This document shows, in pieces, positions 1 to 7,687 of a stretch of 49,052 bases of DNA; position 1 is the stretch's first letter; the number at the start of each line of letters is the position of its first letter. The stretch lies in contig JAFEAV010000049.1 of assembly GCA_018266215.1 (NCBI GenBank), positions 1 through 49,052 of the forward strand. The letters run 5' to 3'. The notes under the pieces are model-generated. The model worked only from the letters and a program-made list of their open reading frames with translations, did no database searches and was not told where the DNA came from. The position numbers and the translations under genes were made by a program. This DNA is from Cyanobacteria bacterium SZAS LIN-3. GTDB taxonomy: Bacteria > Cyanobacteriota > Vampirovibrionia > Obscuribacterales > Obscuribacteraceae.

Positions 1-393
1 GCGGAGGGCTCAGTATTTATTTACGCTTCAGTCAGTCCGTCACGTAAATCGGGCTGCTTGCTACAGTTTCTGGTCGACGTCGACCTGAAGTTTCCACAAA
101 GCCCCTCGGCTCAAAGCAATCAACTTGTTGTGCGATTGCTCACCGGTTATGCAATTAGTATATCCGGATCCACGAGCAATGGAAGTACCCCGGAATATCT
201 TCTTTGTATTTCTTTTGCACATGCAAAAGCAGCTCAGGAGAGCGTTTACAGATACGCAAAAGGTTGCAAGCAACCTGGCCTACGGACGGCGGCAGTTGAT
301 TCGCGATCGCATATACTTTCCATATAGCCTTATCTACAGTCAGATAATATATTGGCCTTAACTGCCACCACGCCAACAACCAGAGATTCAAAA
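1..393. other. Upstream non-coding stretch, nothing recognised
   Basis: I find no convincing gene in these first bases. The open frames here lack a good ribosome binding site and have no recognisable protein features. A TAATAT hexamer at 345-350 could be a -10 element for the racemase gene that follows, but no good -35 lies 16-18 bases before it. The octamer GCGATCGC occurs once at 303-310. The far left edge may be the intergenic tail of a gene outside the window. Confidence 0.5.
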
Positions 394-1098
394 ATGTCCA
401 AACACATCGGAATAGTCGCCTGCAGCGCCGAAGGTGCCGCACTCTGCTATCGCACAATTTGCGCCGAGGGACCGGCCCTGCTGGGCCCACATGCCCACCC
501 GGAAATAACCATGCACACTTACCCACTGAGCCAGTACATGGAGCCAATTTATCGGGACGACTGGGAAGGCGTAGGCAAATTGATGGTGGCATCGGCCGCC
601 AACGTCGCCAGGACCGGCGCACAATTCGCCATCTGTCCGGACAATACGATTCATCAGGCATTTGACTATGTGAGCAAACATTCGGTCATTCCATGGCTGC
701 ACATCGCCCAGGAAGTGGCAGCGGTGGCGGAGAAAAATCAATATCACAAAATTGGTGTGCTGGGCACGCGCTATCTGATGGAGGGTCCCGTCTATCCAGG
801 CGCTCTGATTACCAAAGGCATGCAGCACGAGATTCCAACCGCCGAACAACGTCAGCGCATCAACGAAATCATCTTCGACGAACTGGTGTACGGAAAATTT
901 GAACAAGCAGCCCGCGAATACTTCAGCCAGGTGATTGTCACCCTCAAAGATCGCGGCTGCGACGCAGTTGTCCTGGGCTGCACTGAAATCCCCTTGCTCA
1001 TTGCCCAGGAAGATTCGGCCCTGCCGATTCTCGATTCAACGCGCATATTGGCGCGAGCGGCTCTGGCAAAGGCGACTGAGAGCGCGCAGAAGCCGTGA
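394..1098 (+). CDS. Aspartate/glutamate racemase family protein
   Basis: Predicted 234-residue cytosolic enzyme of the cofactor-independent Asp/Glu racemase family, which interconverts L- and D-amino acids using two cysteines as acid and base. The pair is visible: Cys81 in ICPDNT and Cys196 in the family signature GCTEIPLL. The N-terminal IGIVACSAEG strand-loop also fits. Length matches the usual 230-250. The ATG at 394 is chosen because the homologous region begins there; an in-frame TTG at 352 would add 14 residues without family similarity. Whether the substrate is aspartate, glutamate or another acid cannot be told. The gene stands alone and is followed by a terminator-like hairpin at 1157-1180. 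D-amino acids for peptidoglycan are a plausible but unproven use. Confidence 0.88.
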   Translation: MSKHIGIVACSAEGAALCYRTICAEGPALLGPHAHPEITMHTYPLSQYMEPIYRDDWEGVGKLMVASAANVARTGAQFAICPDNTIHQAFDYVSKHSVIPWLHIAQEVAAVAEKNQYHKIGVLGTRYLMEGPVYPGALITKGMQHEIPTAEQRQRINEIIFDELVYGKFEQAAREYFSQVIVTLKDRGCDAVVLGCTEIPLLIAQEDSALPILDSTRILARAALAKATESAQKP

Positions 1099-1156
1099 GC
1101 GGTCTATAGGCAACAGCAAATCGGGCACCAACAGGGCACTTCCCCGTCTAAGCCTT

Positions 1157-1180
1157 GGACGCAAATGCGTTCCATTTTTT
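1157..1180 (+). terminator. Rho-independent terminator after racemase gene
   Basis: A short hairpin with arms GGACGC and GCGTTCC (one bulged T) and loop AAAT is followed directly by ATTTTTT. It lies about 60 bases after the racemase stop codon. Confidence 0.6.
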
Positions 1181-1209
1181 AAAGGCGAACAGTAAAAGGA
1201 AGGTCAGTC

Positions 1210-1293
1210 ATGGGAAAAGCACTTATTTTGTGGATTCTTGGTGTACCGGTCGGCGGCATTGCCGTCTTGTATCTCCTCGGATTTCTGCACTAA
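1210..1293 (+). CDS. 27-residue hydrophobic membrane peptide
   Basis: A tiny reading frame that starts MGKALILWILGVP and ends with His before TAA. It is almost wholly hydrophobic and long enough for one membrane helix, with Gly-Val-Pro at about residues 11-13. The start codon follows a strong ribosome binding site (AAGGAAGG at about 1197-1204, five bases before ATG), the best reason to believe it is translated. I recall very similar MGKALLLWLLG-type mini-proteins in other Gram-negative bacteria, without a known function. It lies between a likely terminator at 1180 and a convergent gene ending at 1316. Alternative: a chance frame, though the RBS plus hydrophobic composition argues against that. 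Confidence 0.62.
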   Translation: MGKALILWILGVPVGGIAVLYLLGFLH

Positions 1294-1315
1294 AGCCTCA
1301 GCTCAAGCACCTGGC

Positions 1316-1723
1316 TCAGAGACCAGTGAAAGCACCTTTCACCTCAATGCCGCCCTTGTGCTTGAGCGGATTGCCGGTGGGAGCAATGGAAACACTGTAG
1401 CCGTCCCCGTCAAATTTGAGGGCCGGCATTTCCAACTTAATCGGCAAAATAAGCTTGCCGGCACCATCCGTCACAGCCGCAGCAGGAGCATCAGGCATGG
1501 GCAACTTGCCACTGTCAAAGAGATCAACCGGAGGCAAAGCCTCGGTATCCGGGGGCCTCAGCGCCTCCATCTCCCTGACCGTTGACAGCGGCCCGATACC
1601 TAATTTGCCCAGCTCGGCATAGGCCTCTTCCAGAAACGCGCGCATCGTCGACTGTTCACCAGTCGGCGTTACCACAGGCTCAATTTTTTTGCTGTCTTCA
1701 GTAGGTTGCCTGCCATCAGCCAT
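1316..1723 (-). CDS. Hypothetical protein, 135 residues
   Basis: No family recognised. The protein is probably soluble: there is no signal peptide or membrane segment. It is rich in Pro, Glu, Leu and Asp in the middle, with a more beta-like C-terminal third (LILPIKLEMPALKFDGDGYS). ATG at 1723 follows GGAG with suitable spacing. It is separated by 65 bases from the nucleotidyltransferase gene upstream on the same strand, so the two could share a transcript. Codon use looks like its neighbours. Confidence 0.6.
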   Translation of the reverse strand: MADGRQPTEDSKKIEPVVTPTGEQSTMRAFLEEAYAELGKLGIGPLSTVREMEALRPPDTEALPPVDLFDSGKLPMPDAPAAAVTDGAGKLILPIKLEMPALKFDGDGYSVSIAPTGNPLKHKGGIEVKGAFTGL

Positions 1724-1788
1724 TCATCCAATCTCCGCCAGGATTGTCGTTACTCTAGCCAATCCCGGGTGAAAAAATTGTGTACAGG

Positions 1789-2730
1789 TCAAACCATGGC
1801 TGCTCGGCAACGAATCAGGAAGTCATTGACCCATTCATAGTCCGGCCGGTCTGGCAGTTTTGAGGCCTCGTGCGCCGCATCAAACTGCTTGTGTAACTCC
1901 AGACGCCAGGCGTCCACATCCTCCCAGGACACCTCTCCGCCGCGAATAGCCAGGAGCCTTCCTCGGGTACCATCGCTCTCCTCGGTAAGCACCGGCACTC
2001 GCCGATCGCGCAAAATACCGATACCGGACAAAAGCAAGCGTGTCAGGTGCATCACATGCTTCCACTTGAGCTCCCCGCCGGTGCGCAGGTCTTGCTCCAG
2101 CTTGCGAAATTGCGACAGCACATAACCGTTGTAGGTCTGGTAAACAAGCTTTGACAAAAATCGCTCGCGATTAGCCAGCAATTCCTCTGCGACGGGACTG
2201 GCAAGCTCGACCAGCGGAGTATAAAGACACTCCAGTACATTGGGATTGGCCTTGAGTGCAAGCAGCAGAAACTTCTGCAATTCCCAGTAGCATTCCTGGG
2301 TGGCGGCATCTTCAATTTGCTCGGGCATGCCGTAGAGCGACCAGTGCAGAGCCGCCGACGGCAAAAAGATACCTCGTCTGTCCGTATCGGATCCCTCGAC
2401 CTCAAGGCCGTAGGCGCGAGATCCGACCACGCAACGGTAGATGACATACTTATACAAGTCACGGTCACCAGGAACGGCACCAGGACGGTCCAGATTGAGA
2501 TTTTGAAAGTGTTTGCGAATGGCGATGTCCTGGCGACGAACGGTCGCCTGGCCGCCATCCGGAAATTGGACGACATAGGAGTGATTATTGTCCAGCGGCG
2601 ATTTGACAATCTTGCCGACTTCACCACTGCGTCTGTCCACGCCGCCGTGCAAGCCGCGCACATCCACAAGCGTCACAACCTGGGTCCCGACCGGGAGAAT
2701 AAGCTGCGGATTGATACTGCTGTCTGTCAA
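1789..2730 (-). CDS. RlaP-type nucleotidyltransferase with N-terminal SH3/KOW-like domain
   Basis: Predicted 313-residue DNA polymerase beta superfamily nucleotidyltransferase (COG3541 / Nuc-transf family, includes RlaP linked to RNA repair operons). The active-site signature GSRAYGLEVEGSDTD lies at about residues 103-117; Asp115 and Asp117 would bind metal, as in the superfamily Gly-Ser...Asp-x-Asp pattern. After it comes a mostly helical region with the family-like stretch FLLLALKANPNVLECLY (about 153-169). The first 75 residues are distinct: a small beta-rich region (VVTLVDVRGLHGG...GEVGKIV...YVVQFPDG) resembling a KOW/SH3-like module. The start is TTG at 2730, supported by GAGGAAG seven bases upstream. 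Substrate unknown; no RNA ligase or kinase is nearby, so an RNA-repair role is only inferred from the family. Confidence 0.8.
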   Translation of the reverse strand: MTDSSINPQLILPVGTQVVTLVDVRGLHGGVDRRSGEVGKIVKSPLDNNHSYVVQFPDGGQATVRRQDIAIRKHFQNLNLDRPGAVPGDRDLYKYVIYRCVVGSRAYGLEVEGSDTDRRGIFLPSAALHWSLYGMPEQIEDAATQECYWELQKFLLLALKANPNVLECLYTPLVELASPVAEELLANRERFLSKLVYQTYNGYVLSQFRKLEQDLRTGGELKWKHVMHLTRLLLSGIGILRDRRVPVLTEESDGTRGRLLAIRGGEVSWEDVDAWRLELHKQFDAAHEASKLPDRPDYEWVNDFLIRCRAAMV

Positions 2731-2826
2731 TTGGACTTCCTCGATCCGGCAATTCTCGATTGCACAATGGAACTATAGCGAAATTTACCACCGCGCAACA
2801 AGTTCCCAGATTTGCAGAGGACGAAC

Positions 2827-3759
2827 CTAATTACCCATAAGGCGCTGCTTCAACAAAATGGCATCGACGATCTCCTGGGCTTTCCTATTGATGTCAGACT
2901 GAAACTGATCATCATAGGTCTTCTTCAGCTCTTGCCTGACCTCGGCAGCCTGAGCCGCACACGAGTCCAGGGGTACGGCTTTGGCTGTCGGCAGATTCAT
3001 GATTTCGCTCTCCCAGGTCTGCACCTGTTTGCCGTCGACGGCGCCGCGGCCCCAGATGCTGTAGGCTGAAGCATCCTTCAGTGACTCTTGCACATCGTTG
3101 TAGTAATTGAGGGCATCTCTTTGCGCCCCTGTCGCGGGCCAGTTGTTTGCATCAGCCATAAGCTTGCCGCTTCTATATTTCGCCTGCTCCTCCGGACTCA
3201 TGCCCTTTATTGCCTTTTCCACGCCCTGGCGATCCAGGCCAAAGAAGCCCTCTTCGTCACTGATTCTACTGGGGAGAGACAGCTGGCCGTAACGCGCATA
3301 GTCATCAGCATCACGTTGCTCTCTGGTTTTGCTTAGAGACATAGAATCACCAAAGGCCGCATTTATTGAACTCCTTTCGCCTCCTTTCAAAAATTCCTCT
3401 CTGACATCGGGCGACAGGTTCGGATCGGTAAACACTTCTTTGAATGCAGGAAAGTCCTTGCGCTCGAGAATTCCACGAATTTCCTTGAGCGTATCGGCGT
3501 TTTTTGCTCTCTCCTTACTCCAATCATCTCTGGTATAGGACAGATCACAGGTACTGGAGCCGACGGGAGAAGAATCCACGATATCCATAGAAGGAAGCGT
3601 CCCCTTCTGTACTAAGCTGTGCGTTTCGTTCGCCGATATTGCCGGACTACCGTGCAAGCTACCCATATTGCGCTCGGAAGCTGCATCTTTATACAGCAGG
3701 CTTTGGGCATTATCGACAATGTGTCTTTGACCTTGCTGCTTCTCAATCGTTGCGTCCAT
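2827..3759 (-). CDS. Hypothetical protein, 310 residues
   Basis: I do not recognise this protein. It is hydrophilic and charged, without signal peptide or membrane segment. The first 80 residues are Ser/Gln/Asn-rich and probably disordered; from about residue 80 it looks helical with many Lys, Glu and Asp (for example LKEIRGILERKDFPAFKEVF at about 92-111). Two Cys are visible at about 70 and 269. The ATG at 3759 is preceded by GGAG at a good distance. It is divergent from the CPBP protease gene (148 bases between starts) and 96 bases upstream of the nucleotidyltransferase gene on its own strand. A secreted effector or scaffold is possible but nothing shows it. Confidence 0.65.
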   Translation of the reverse strand: MDATIEKQQGQRHIVDNAQSLLYKDAASERNMGSLHGSPAISANETHSLVQKGTLPSMDIVDSSPVGSSTCDLSYTRDDWSKERAKNADTLKEIRGILERKDFPAFKEVFTDPNLSPDVREEFLKGGERSSINAAFGDSMSLSKTREQRDADDYARYGQLSLPSRISDEEGFFGLDRQGVEKAIKGMSPEEQAKYRSGKLMADANNWPATGAQRDALNYYNDVQESLKDASAYSIWGRGAVDGKQVQTWESEIMNLPTAKAVPLDSCAAQAAEVRQELKKTYDDQFQSDINRKAQEIVDAILLKQRLMGN

Positions 3760-3907
3760 AGTCTTCGCTCCGTTTTTGGGGGTGCATTGAAGATAATGGC
3801 GGCGGGGTAAAGTCGAGGTAAAACCCAGGATAGTGAATATTTGGGCGTTTCCCTTTTTGGACTGATAAGATGTGTACGGACATCACCCATAGAGGGCAGG
3901 TAATTTA

Positions 3908-5470
3908 GTGAATTTTTCAATAGCACTCCTGCTCGGATATTTTTTAGGCCTGCTCTTACTTTTCCTGCTCACGATAATTGTTTCGATTATCTGGCTGTGC
4001 GAAGCAAAGCCGAGGAAATCTCAAACCTGCACCAATACTCTCCTGATAGTGGCCAGCATCTCCGCTGCATTCAGTATGCTGTCGCTGCCGGTGCTGGATA
4101 TCGTACGCAGTCGCAAAGAAATACCAGACCTGCCGCCCTCCACCGCGGTATTGTCGGCGGAAAGCCGAGCCGACATCAAAGCAGGCGCCATTGTCAAATC
4201 GCAGGCCAGTGCCGCTTTTGCCCGCCGCTACCCGGCTCTGGCGAAAGTGCCTGAGCTGCTGGAGATGCCGACAGAGAAGAAATCTCAAAAGGCGATGGAA
4301 AAGTTTTTTGACGGGCTGCCCGCAGATGAGCGGGAGAAATTTGCCATCGCCGCGCGCCAAGCCATTTTTGATCGTGCTGCAGGCAAGCCCGTGAAATTCA
4401 AAGTCCAACCCGACGATGAAGATCAACGGGAATTCATGAGCCTGATAGCCAACATCGATGAGCCCCTGGCCGGGGAAAAACTGGCCGAAGCTATTGTCCT
4501 GACCAACAAGGAGTTGCCGGATGGCTGGTTCCGCTACGAGATGCTATCCGCCCTTTACAAATCGGCCGGTGCAAATGACGAATTACAGAAGCAGGCAGCA
4601 GCGCACGAAGATCAGTTACTCTGGCGCATGCACAAGTGGTTGGCCGGCTGTCTTGTATCATTCGGCTGCTTGCTGGCGGGTCTGGGCTGCGCATTTGCCA
4701 TGTACCGCATGATGAAACAGCAACAATTGAGCAAAGACTTTGACAATCCGCTTGGCGATTGCTCTTACAAACAAGTCTACGGTCAGGCCCTGCTGATCTT
4801 TTATATACAGCTGGTACTCGGCGCGGTCTTCGGAGCGGCGCAGGCGATGATGGGCGGATCCGCCAAAACTTCAAACGACGCAGCGTCTCTTTCCACTCTA
4901 GTATTTTTGGTCATCAATCTCGTCACCATCTTGATCACAGCGCAGCAGATATTGTGCAAGCCACTGGGCCTGGATCTGATCTACGTGCTCAAACAGCAGA
5001 GCCGATGCTCACTAAAAACGGCACTCTCCTGGAGCGTTTGTGGATTTTTCGTTTTCCGAACAATTAACTTCATCTTTTTCATAGCCGTACTGATTGCCTT
5101 CAAATACGCGCCTTCATCAGCAAACGCAGTCGACCATCAGATAGTCAATTCAGCCATACAATCGAGTGTCCCCGGCTTCTTAATGCTCTGGATCAGCGGC
5201 GCCATACTGGCTCCAATTGCAGAAGAATTTTCCTTCAGAGGCATTCTCTACACCGTTGTTCGCAAGCGCCTGGGAGTGTTCTGGGGCATCGTCATCAGTG
5301 CAGCAATTTTCGCAGGCTACCACTTTGACCTGGGCATGTTCCCTTCCCACTTCATTGTCGGAGTGGGCCTGGCCTTTATCTATGAGCGCACGCGCAGCCT
5401 TGTACCGTGCATACTGACACATGCCCTCTGGAATAGTTCAGTCACCCTCATGGCCTGGCTGATGATCTAG
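3908..5470 (+). CDS. CPBP (CAAX-type/Abi) intramembrane metalloprotease
   Basis: A 520-residue membrane protein whose C-terminal part carries the CPBP protease motifs: Glu439-Glu440 with Arg444 in EEFSFRG, His472 in AGYHFDLG, and a final His505 in THALWNS. These residues line the membrane-embedded glutamate/histidine active site of the family. An N-terminal TM pair (about 5-30 and 42-64) precedes a soluble charged region (about 75-235), then several further TM segments. The usual CPBP protein is 200-300 residues, so the long N-terminal insert is an addition of unknown use. The start is GTG at 3908, 6-8 bases after an AGGGCAGG-type RBS. The last 23 bases overlap the convergent amidase gene. 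Family roles include prenyl-protein processing and bacteriocin immunity; the substrate here is unknown. Confidence 0.85.
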   Translation: MNFSIALLLGYFLGLLLLFLLTIIVSIIWLCEAKPRKSQTCTNTLLIVASISAAFSMLSLPVLDIVRSRKEIPDLPPSTAVLSAESRADIKAGAIVKSQASAAFARRYPALAKVPELLEMPTEKKSQKAMEKFFDGLPADEREKFAIAARQAIFDRAAGKPVKFKVQPDDEDQREFMSLIANIDEPLAGEKLAEAIVLTNKELPDGWFRYEMLSALYKSAGANDELQKQAAAHEDQLLWRMHKWLAGCLVSFGCLLAGLGCAFAMYRMMKQQQLSKDFDNPLGDCSYKQVYGQALLIFYIQLVLGAVFGAAQAMMGGSAKTSNDAASLSTLVFLVINLVTILITAQQILCKPLGLDLIYVLKQQSRCSLKTALSWSVCGFFVFRTINFIFFIAVLIAFKYAPSSANAVDHQIVNSAIQSSVPGFLMLWISGAILAPIAEEFSFRGILYTVVRKRLGVFWGIVISAAIFAGYHFDLGMFPSHFIVGVGLAFIYERTRSLVPCILTHALWNSSVTLMAWLMI

Positions 5471-6698
5471 GCTCGAAATCCTTCTTGCTGATGTGCGCGT
5501 GACAGCCCTTCGTTTCATCGACGACCTGCGTTATTTCAAAATCGGTGGCGGCGCTGAGATATGCCATGGCGCTGGCACTGTCCATGCCCATTTTCTCCAT
5601 GAGAAATTTCATAGCGGCACGAACAGTCTTTTTCATAGCCTGACTCAGATCAGCGTCCAATCCAATTGGTATCCAGTAATCAGCGGTCTCGGCAAAAGGC
5701 TCCTTAAAAGCGCCCTTACCTGGAATGGCTGGATCGCCGGCCTTCAGAACCGTCAACCTCAGCTTGGTGCGCAGTGATGCTTCCAGGGCCGTCAGAGCAA
5801 CTTCTCCATCACCCTGGTTAAAGTGCGGATCACCAATGAAGAACATGCCACCAGCCAGTTCGATCGGCAAATAGAGCGAAGAGTTGGGCGTCAGGTCCTT
5901 CAGATCCAGATTGCCGCCAAAAGATGAGGGCGGAATGGAGTTGACCTTCTCATCGGTGTTTGGCGCTACGCCCATCGTCCCCATAAAGGGTTGGATCGGA
6001 AAATGCACGTCCTTGCCGGCGGCGGTGTGCACGATACCGTAAGTTTTGCCGTCCAAATTTTTTATCGGCACAAAGGTAAATACATTGCCGTATAACTCGG
6101 GATGCTCTTTGCTGGCTCCGGGCTTGGGACCGTCGTTTTGCGGGTATTCGCCTGGCAGGGCGCCCTTGCCGTGGCGGTTGCCGACAATGCCGTAGGGCAC
6201 CCTCGGCACAAGCGATATGACGTCAACCTTGAGCACATCACCCGGCTGTGCCCCCTCAATCGCCACCGGTCCCATGATGATATGGGGACCATCGGTAACC
6301 ATATTATGTTCGGTGTTGGACGCACAAATCTCTACAGCATCATCGAGCACCTCGGAGCGCTTGACACCAAACTTGCCAAAAAATTTGACCGGGTCACGCC
6401 CCTGATCCTCCACCATGCCTTCTGACGAAAGCGTATCAAAGGTGATCACACTGCTGGATGGCACGGTCAAAATAGGTTTTGCATCTCGATTTGGCAGAAT
6501 GCCCCAGCGCATCGTCGACAGAGTCGCCGGCACATAGTATTCACCATCAGGCAACTTGCAGGGAGCGCTGTGACTGCGCTGCAAAATAGCTTGTCCATCC
6601 TGAGCAAAACACGGATAAGACAGAAAAGCCGCCAGCGTGAACGCAGCGGCTGAGGATGAGGCACCAATTTTACGCAGCGAGACAGAACTTTTTCGCAT
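5448..6698 (-). CDS. Secreted acetamidase/formamidase family protein
   Basis: Predicted 416-residue FmdA/AmdA-family amidohydrolase; the family hydrolyses formamide or acetamide to ammonia plus the acid. Sequence support includes the conserved VTDGPHIIMGPVAIEGAQPGDVL region, GIVGNRHGKGALPGEYPQN, and FIGDPHFNQGDGEVALTALE (related to the family GDxHxxQGDGE signature), with His and Asp as likely metal ligands. Unlike cytosolic formamidases it has an N-terminal signal peptide ending near SYPCFAQ. The start is ATG at 6698, nine bases after AGGAG; an in-frame upstream start at 6737 would add 13 residues without an RBS. It is the last gene of the long minus-strand run and overlaps the CPBP gene by 23 bases at the 3' end. 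Substrate unproven; periplasmic location inferred. Confidence 0.85.
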   Translation of the reverse strand: MRKSSVSLRKIGASSSAAAFTLAAFLSYPCFAQDGQAILQRSHSAPCKLPDGEYYVPATLSTMRWGILPNRDAKPILTVPSSSVITFDTLSSEGMVEDQGRDPVKFFGKFGVKRSEVLDDAVEICASNTEHNMVTDGPHIIMGPVAIEGAQPGDVLKVDVISLVPRVPYGIVGNRHGKGALPGEYPQNDGPKPGASKEHPELYGNVFTFVPIKNLDGKTYGIVHTAAGKDVHFPIQPFMGTMGVAPNTDEKVNSIPPSSFGGNLDLKDLTPNSSLYLPIELAGGMFFIGDPHFNQGDGEVALTALEASLRTKLRLTVLKAGDPAIPGKGAFKEPFAETADYWIPIGLDADLSQAMKKTVRAAMKFLMEKMGMDSASAMAYLSAATDFEITQVVDETKGCHAHISKKDFEPRSSARP

Positions 6699-6776
6699 CA
6701 GGTACGCTCCTAAATCACTCACTTGGGGGATGTGCAAAAACAGAAATTTATGACACTTTTGCGAGCTGGAATCAAG

Positions 6777-7679
6777 TCAGTCCAGGGCCTGTAGCAATTG
6801 TACCAGGCCGGTATTGAGCAGGTCGCTCATTGCTCGCAGATCAAACAACATTGTTACCCGAGCCGTAATCAGTTTTATAGACTCGCACCGCTGGCGGTGG
6901 CGCGGTCCAAAAGCGGACACCTGCTCCGCCGCGTTTGGTTTCTTTATATTGATGGGAAGAACTTTGGCCGTCTGCCAGTATTCCATCAGTTGCTGACGTC
7001 TGGTCAATCCACGCAGGGAATTGGGCGCCGGTGAATTGAGATAATCCCACAAGATAGGCGGCAACCGCTCCTGATCAGGTGTTTGCAGACCCAGAGTCTG
7101 ACCCAGCAGATTAACCTCCGGTCTGGACTTGCGCACTCCACCGCGTTGCTCGCAGAGAGCCACGAGAGCGAGCACTCCAACTGTCAATCCGGAGACTATA
7201 TTGAGGCGATTGCCGGCCAATACCATGTGCGGATTTTTTGACTGCTCCAGTGGACCGTCAATAATAATGCTCAAAATACTCAGCTGTAAGAAGTTGGCGT
7301 TAGTGGTAACCGCTACAGCAAAATCGCGGTCGCGAGTGAGCTTATCCAGAGCCTGTTGTTCAAAAATTATTTCGCGGTCAAACTTTGCCGAGACAGAACG
7401 CAGCTGCAAACCGGTAGTCATGATTTTTCGCATTAGCGACGCCTGCAACGCAATAGCTTCAAGATTGTAAGTGTCCAGTTGACCGGCATGCTTCAACTCC
7501 AGCAAGCGATTGACCTGCGCTTCGATACCCATCAGCTTGGCCGCTTCAAGGGCCTCGACGCTCAATTCACCGGCACCGTCAGCAGCCAGGGCGGGGCTGC
7601 AAGGAAAGAATGGAAAAACAGCAGCGAGCGACATCAAAATCGCTAAGAAGAATGCCGGCAGTCGGGAATTTGAAAACAT
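6777..7679 (-). CDS. Secreted protein with one copy of an unknown ~250-residue domain
   Basis: A protein of about 300 residues with a clear Sec signal peptide (FFLAILMSLAAVFPFFPCSPALA), so probably periplasmic or surface. The mature part (about 30-300) is one copy of a helical domain present twice in the protein encoded just upstream. Shared landmarks are NANFLQLSILSI near residue 130, then LPPILWDYLNSPAPNSL followed by TRRQQLMEYWQTAKVLP near 230-265. I know no named family for it. The ATG at 7679 is chosen for its GAGGG-type RBS; a GTG at 7691 would overlap the upstream stop as GTGA. The two genes are clearly co-translated or coupled. Confidence 0.72.
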   Translation of the reverse strand: MFSNSRLPAFFLAILMSLAAVFPFFPCSPALAADGAGELSVEALEAAKLMGIEAQVNRLLELKHAGQLDTYNLEAIALQASLMRKIMTTGLQLRSVSAKFDREIIFEQQALDKLTRDRDFAVAVTTNANFLQLSILSIIIDGPLEQSKNPHMVLAGNRLNIVSGLTVGVLALVALCEQRGGVRKSRPEVNLLGQTLGLQTPDQERLPPILWDYLNSPAPNSLRGLTRRQQLMEYWQTAKVLPINIKKPNAAEQVSAFGPRHRQRCESIKLITARVTMLFDLRAMSDLLNTGLVQLLQALD

Positions 7680-7687
7680 TGTCACCC

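Noticed and set aside
303..310. GCGATCGC octamer as cyanobacterial HIP1 repeat
   Set aside because: I noticed only two copies in the window (also near 12570), about what chance would give; no HIP1 enrichment.
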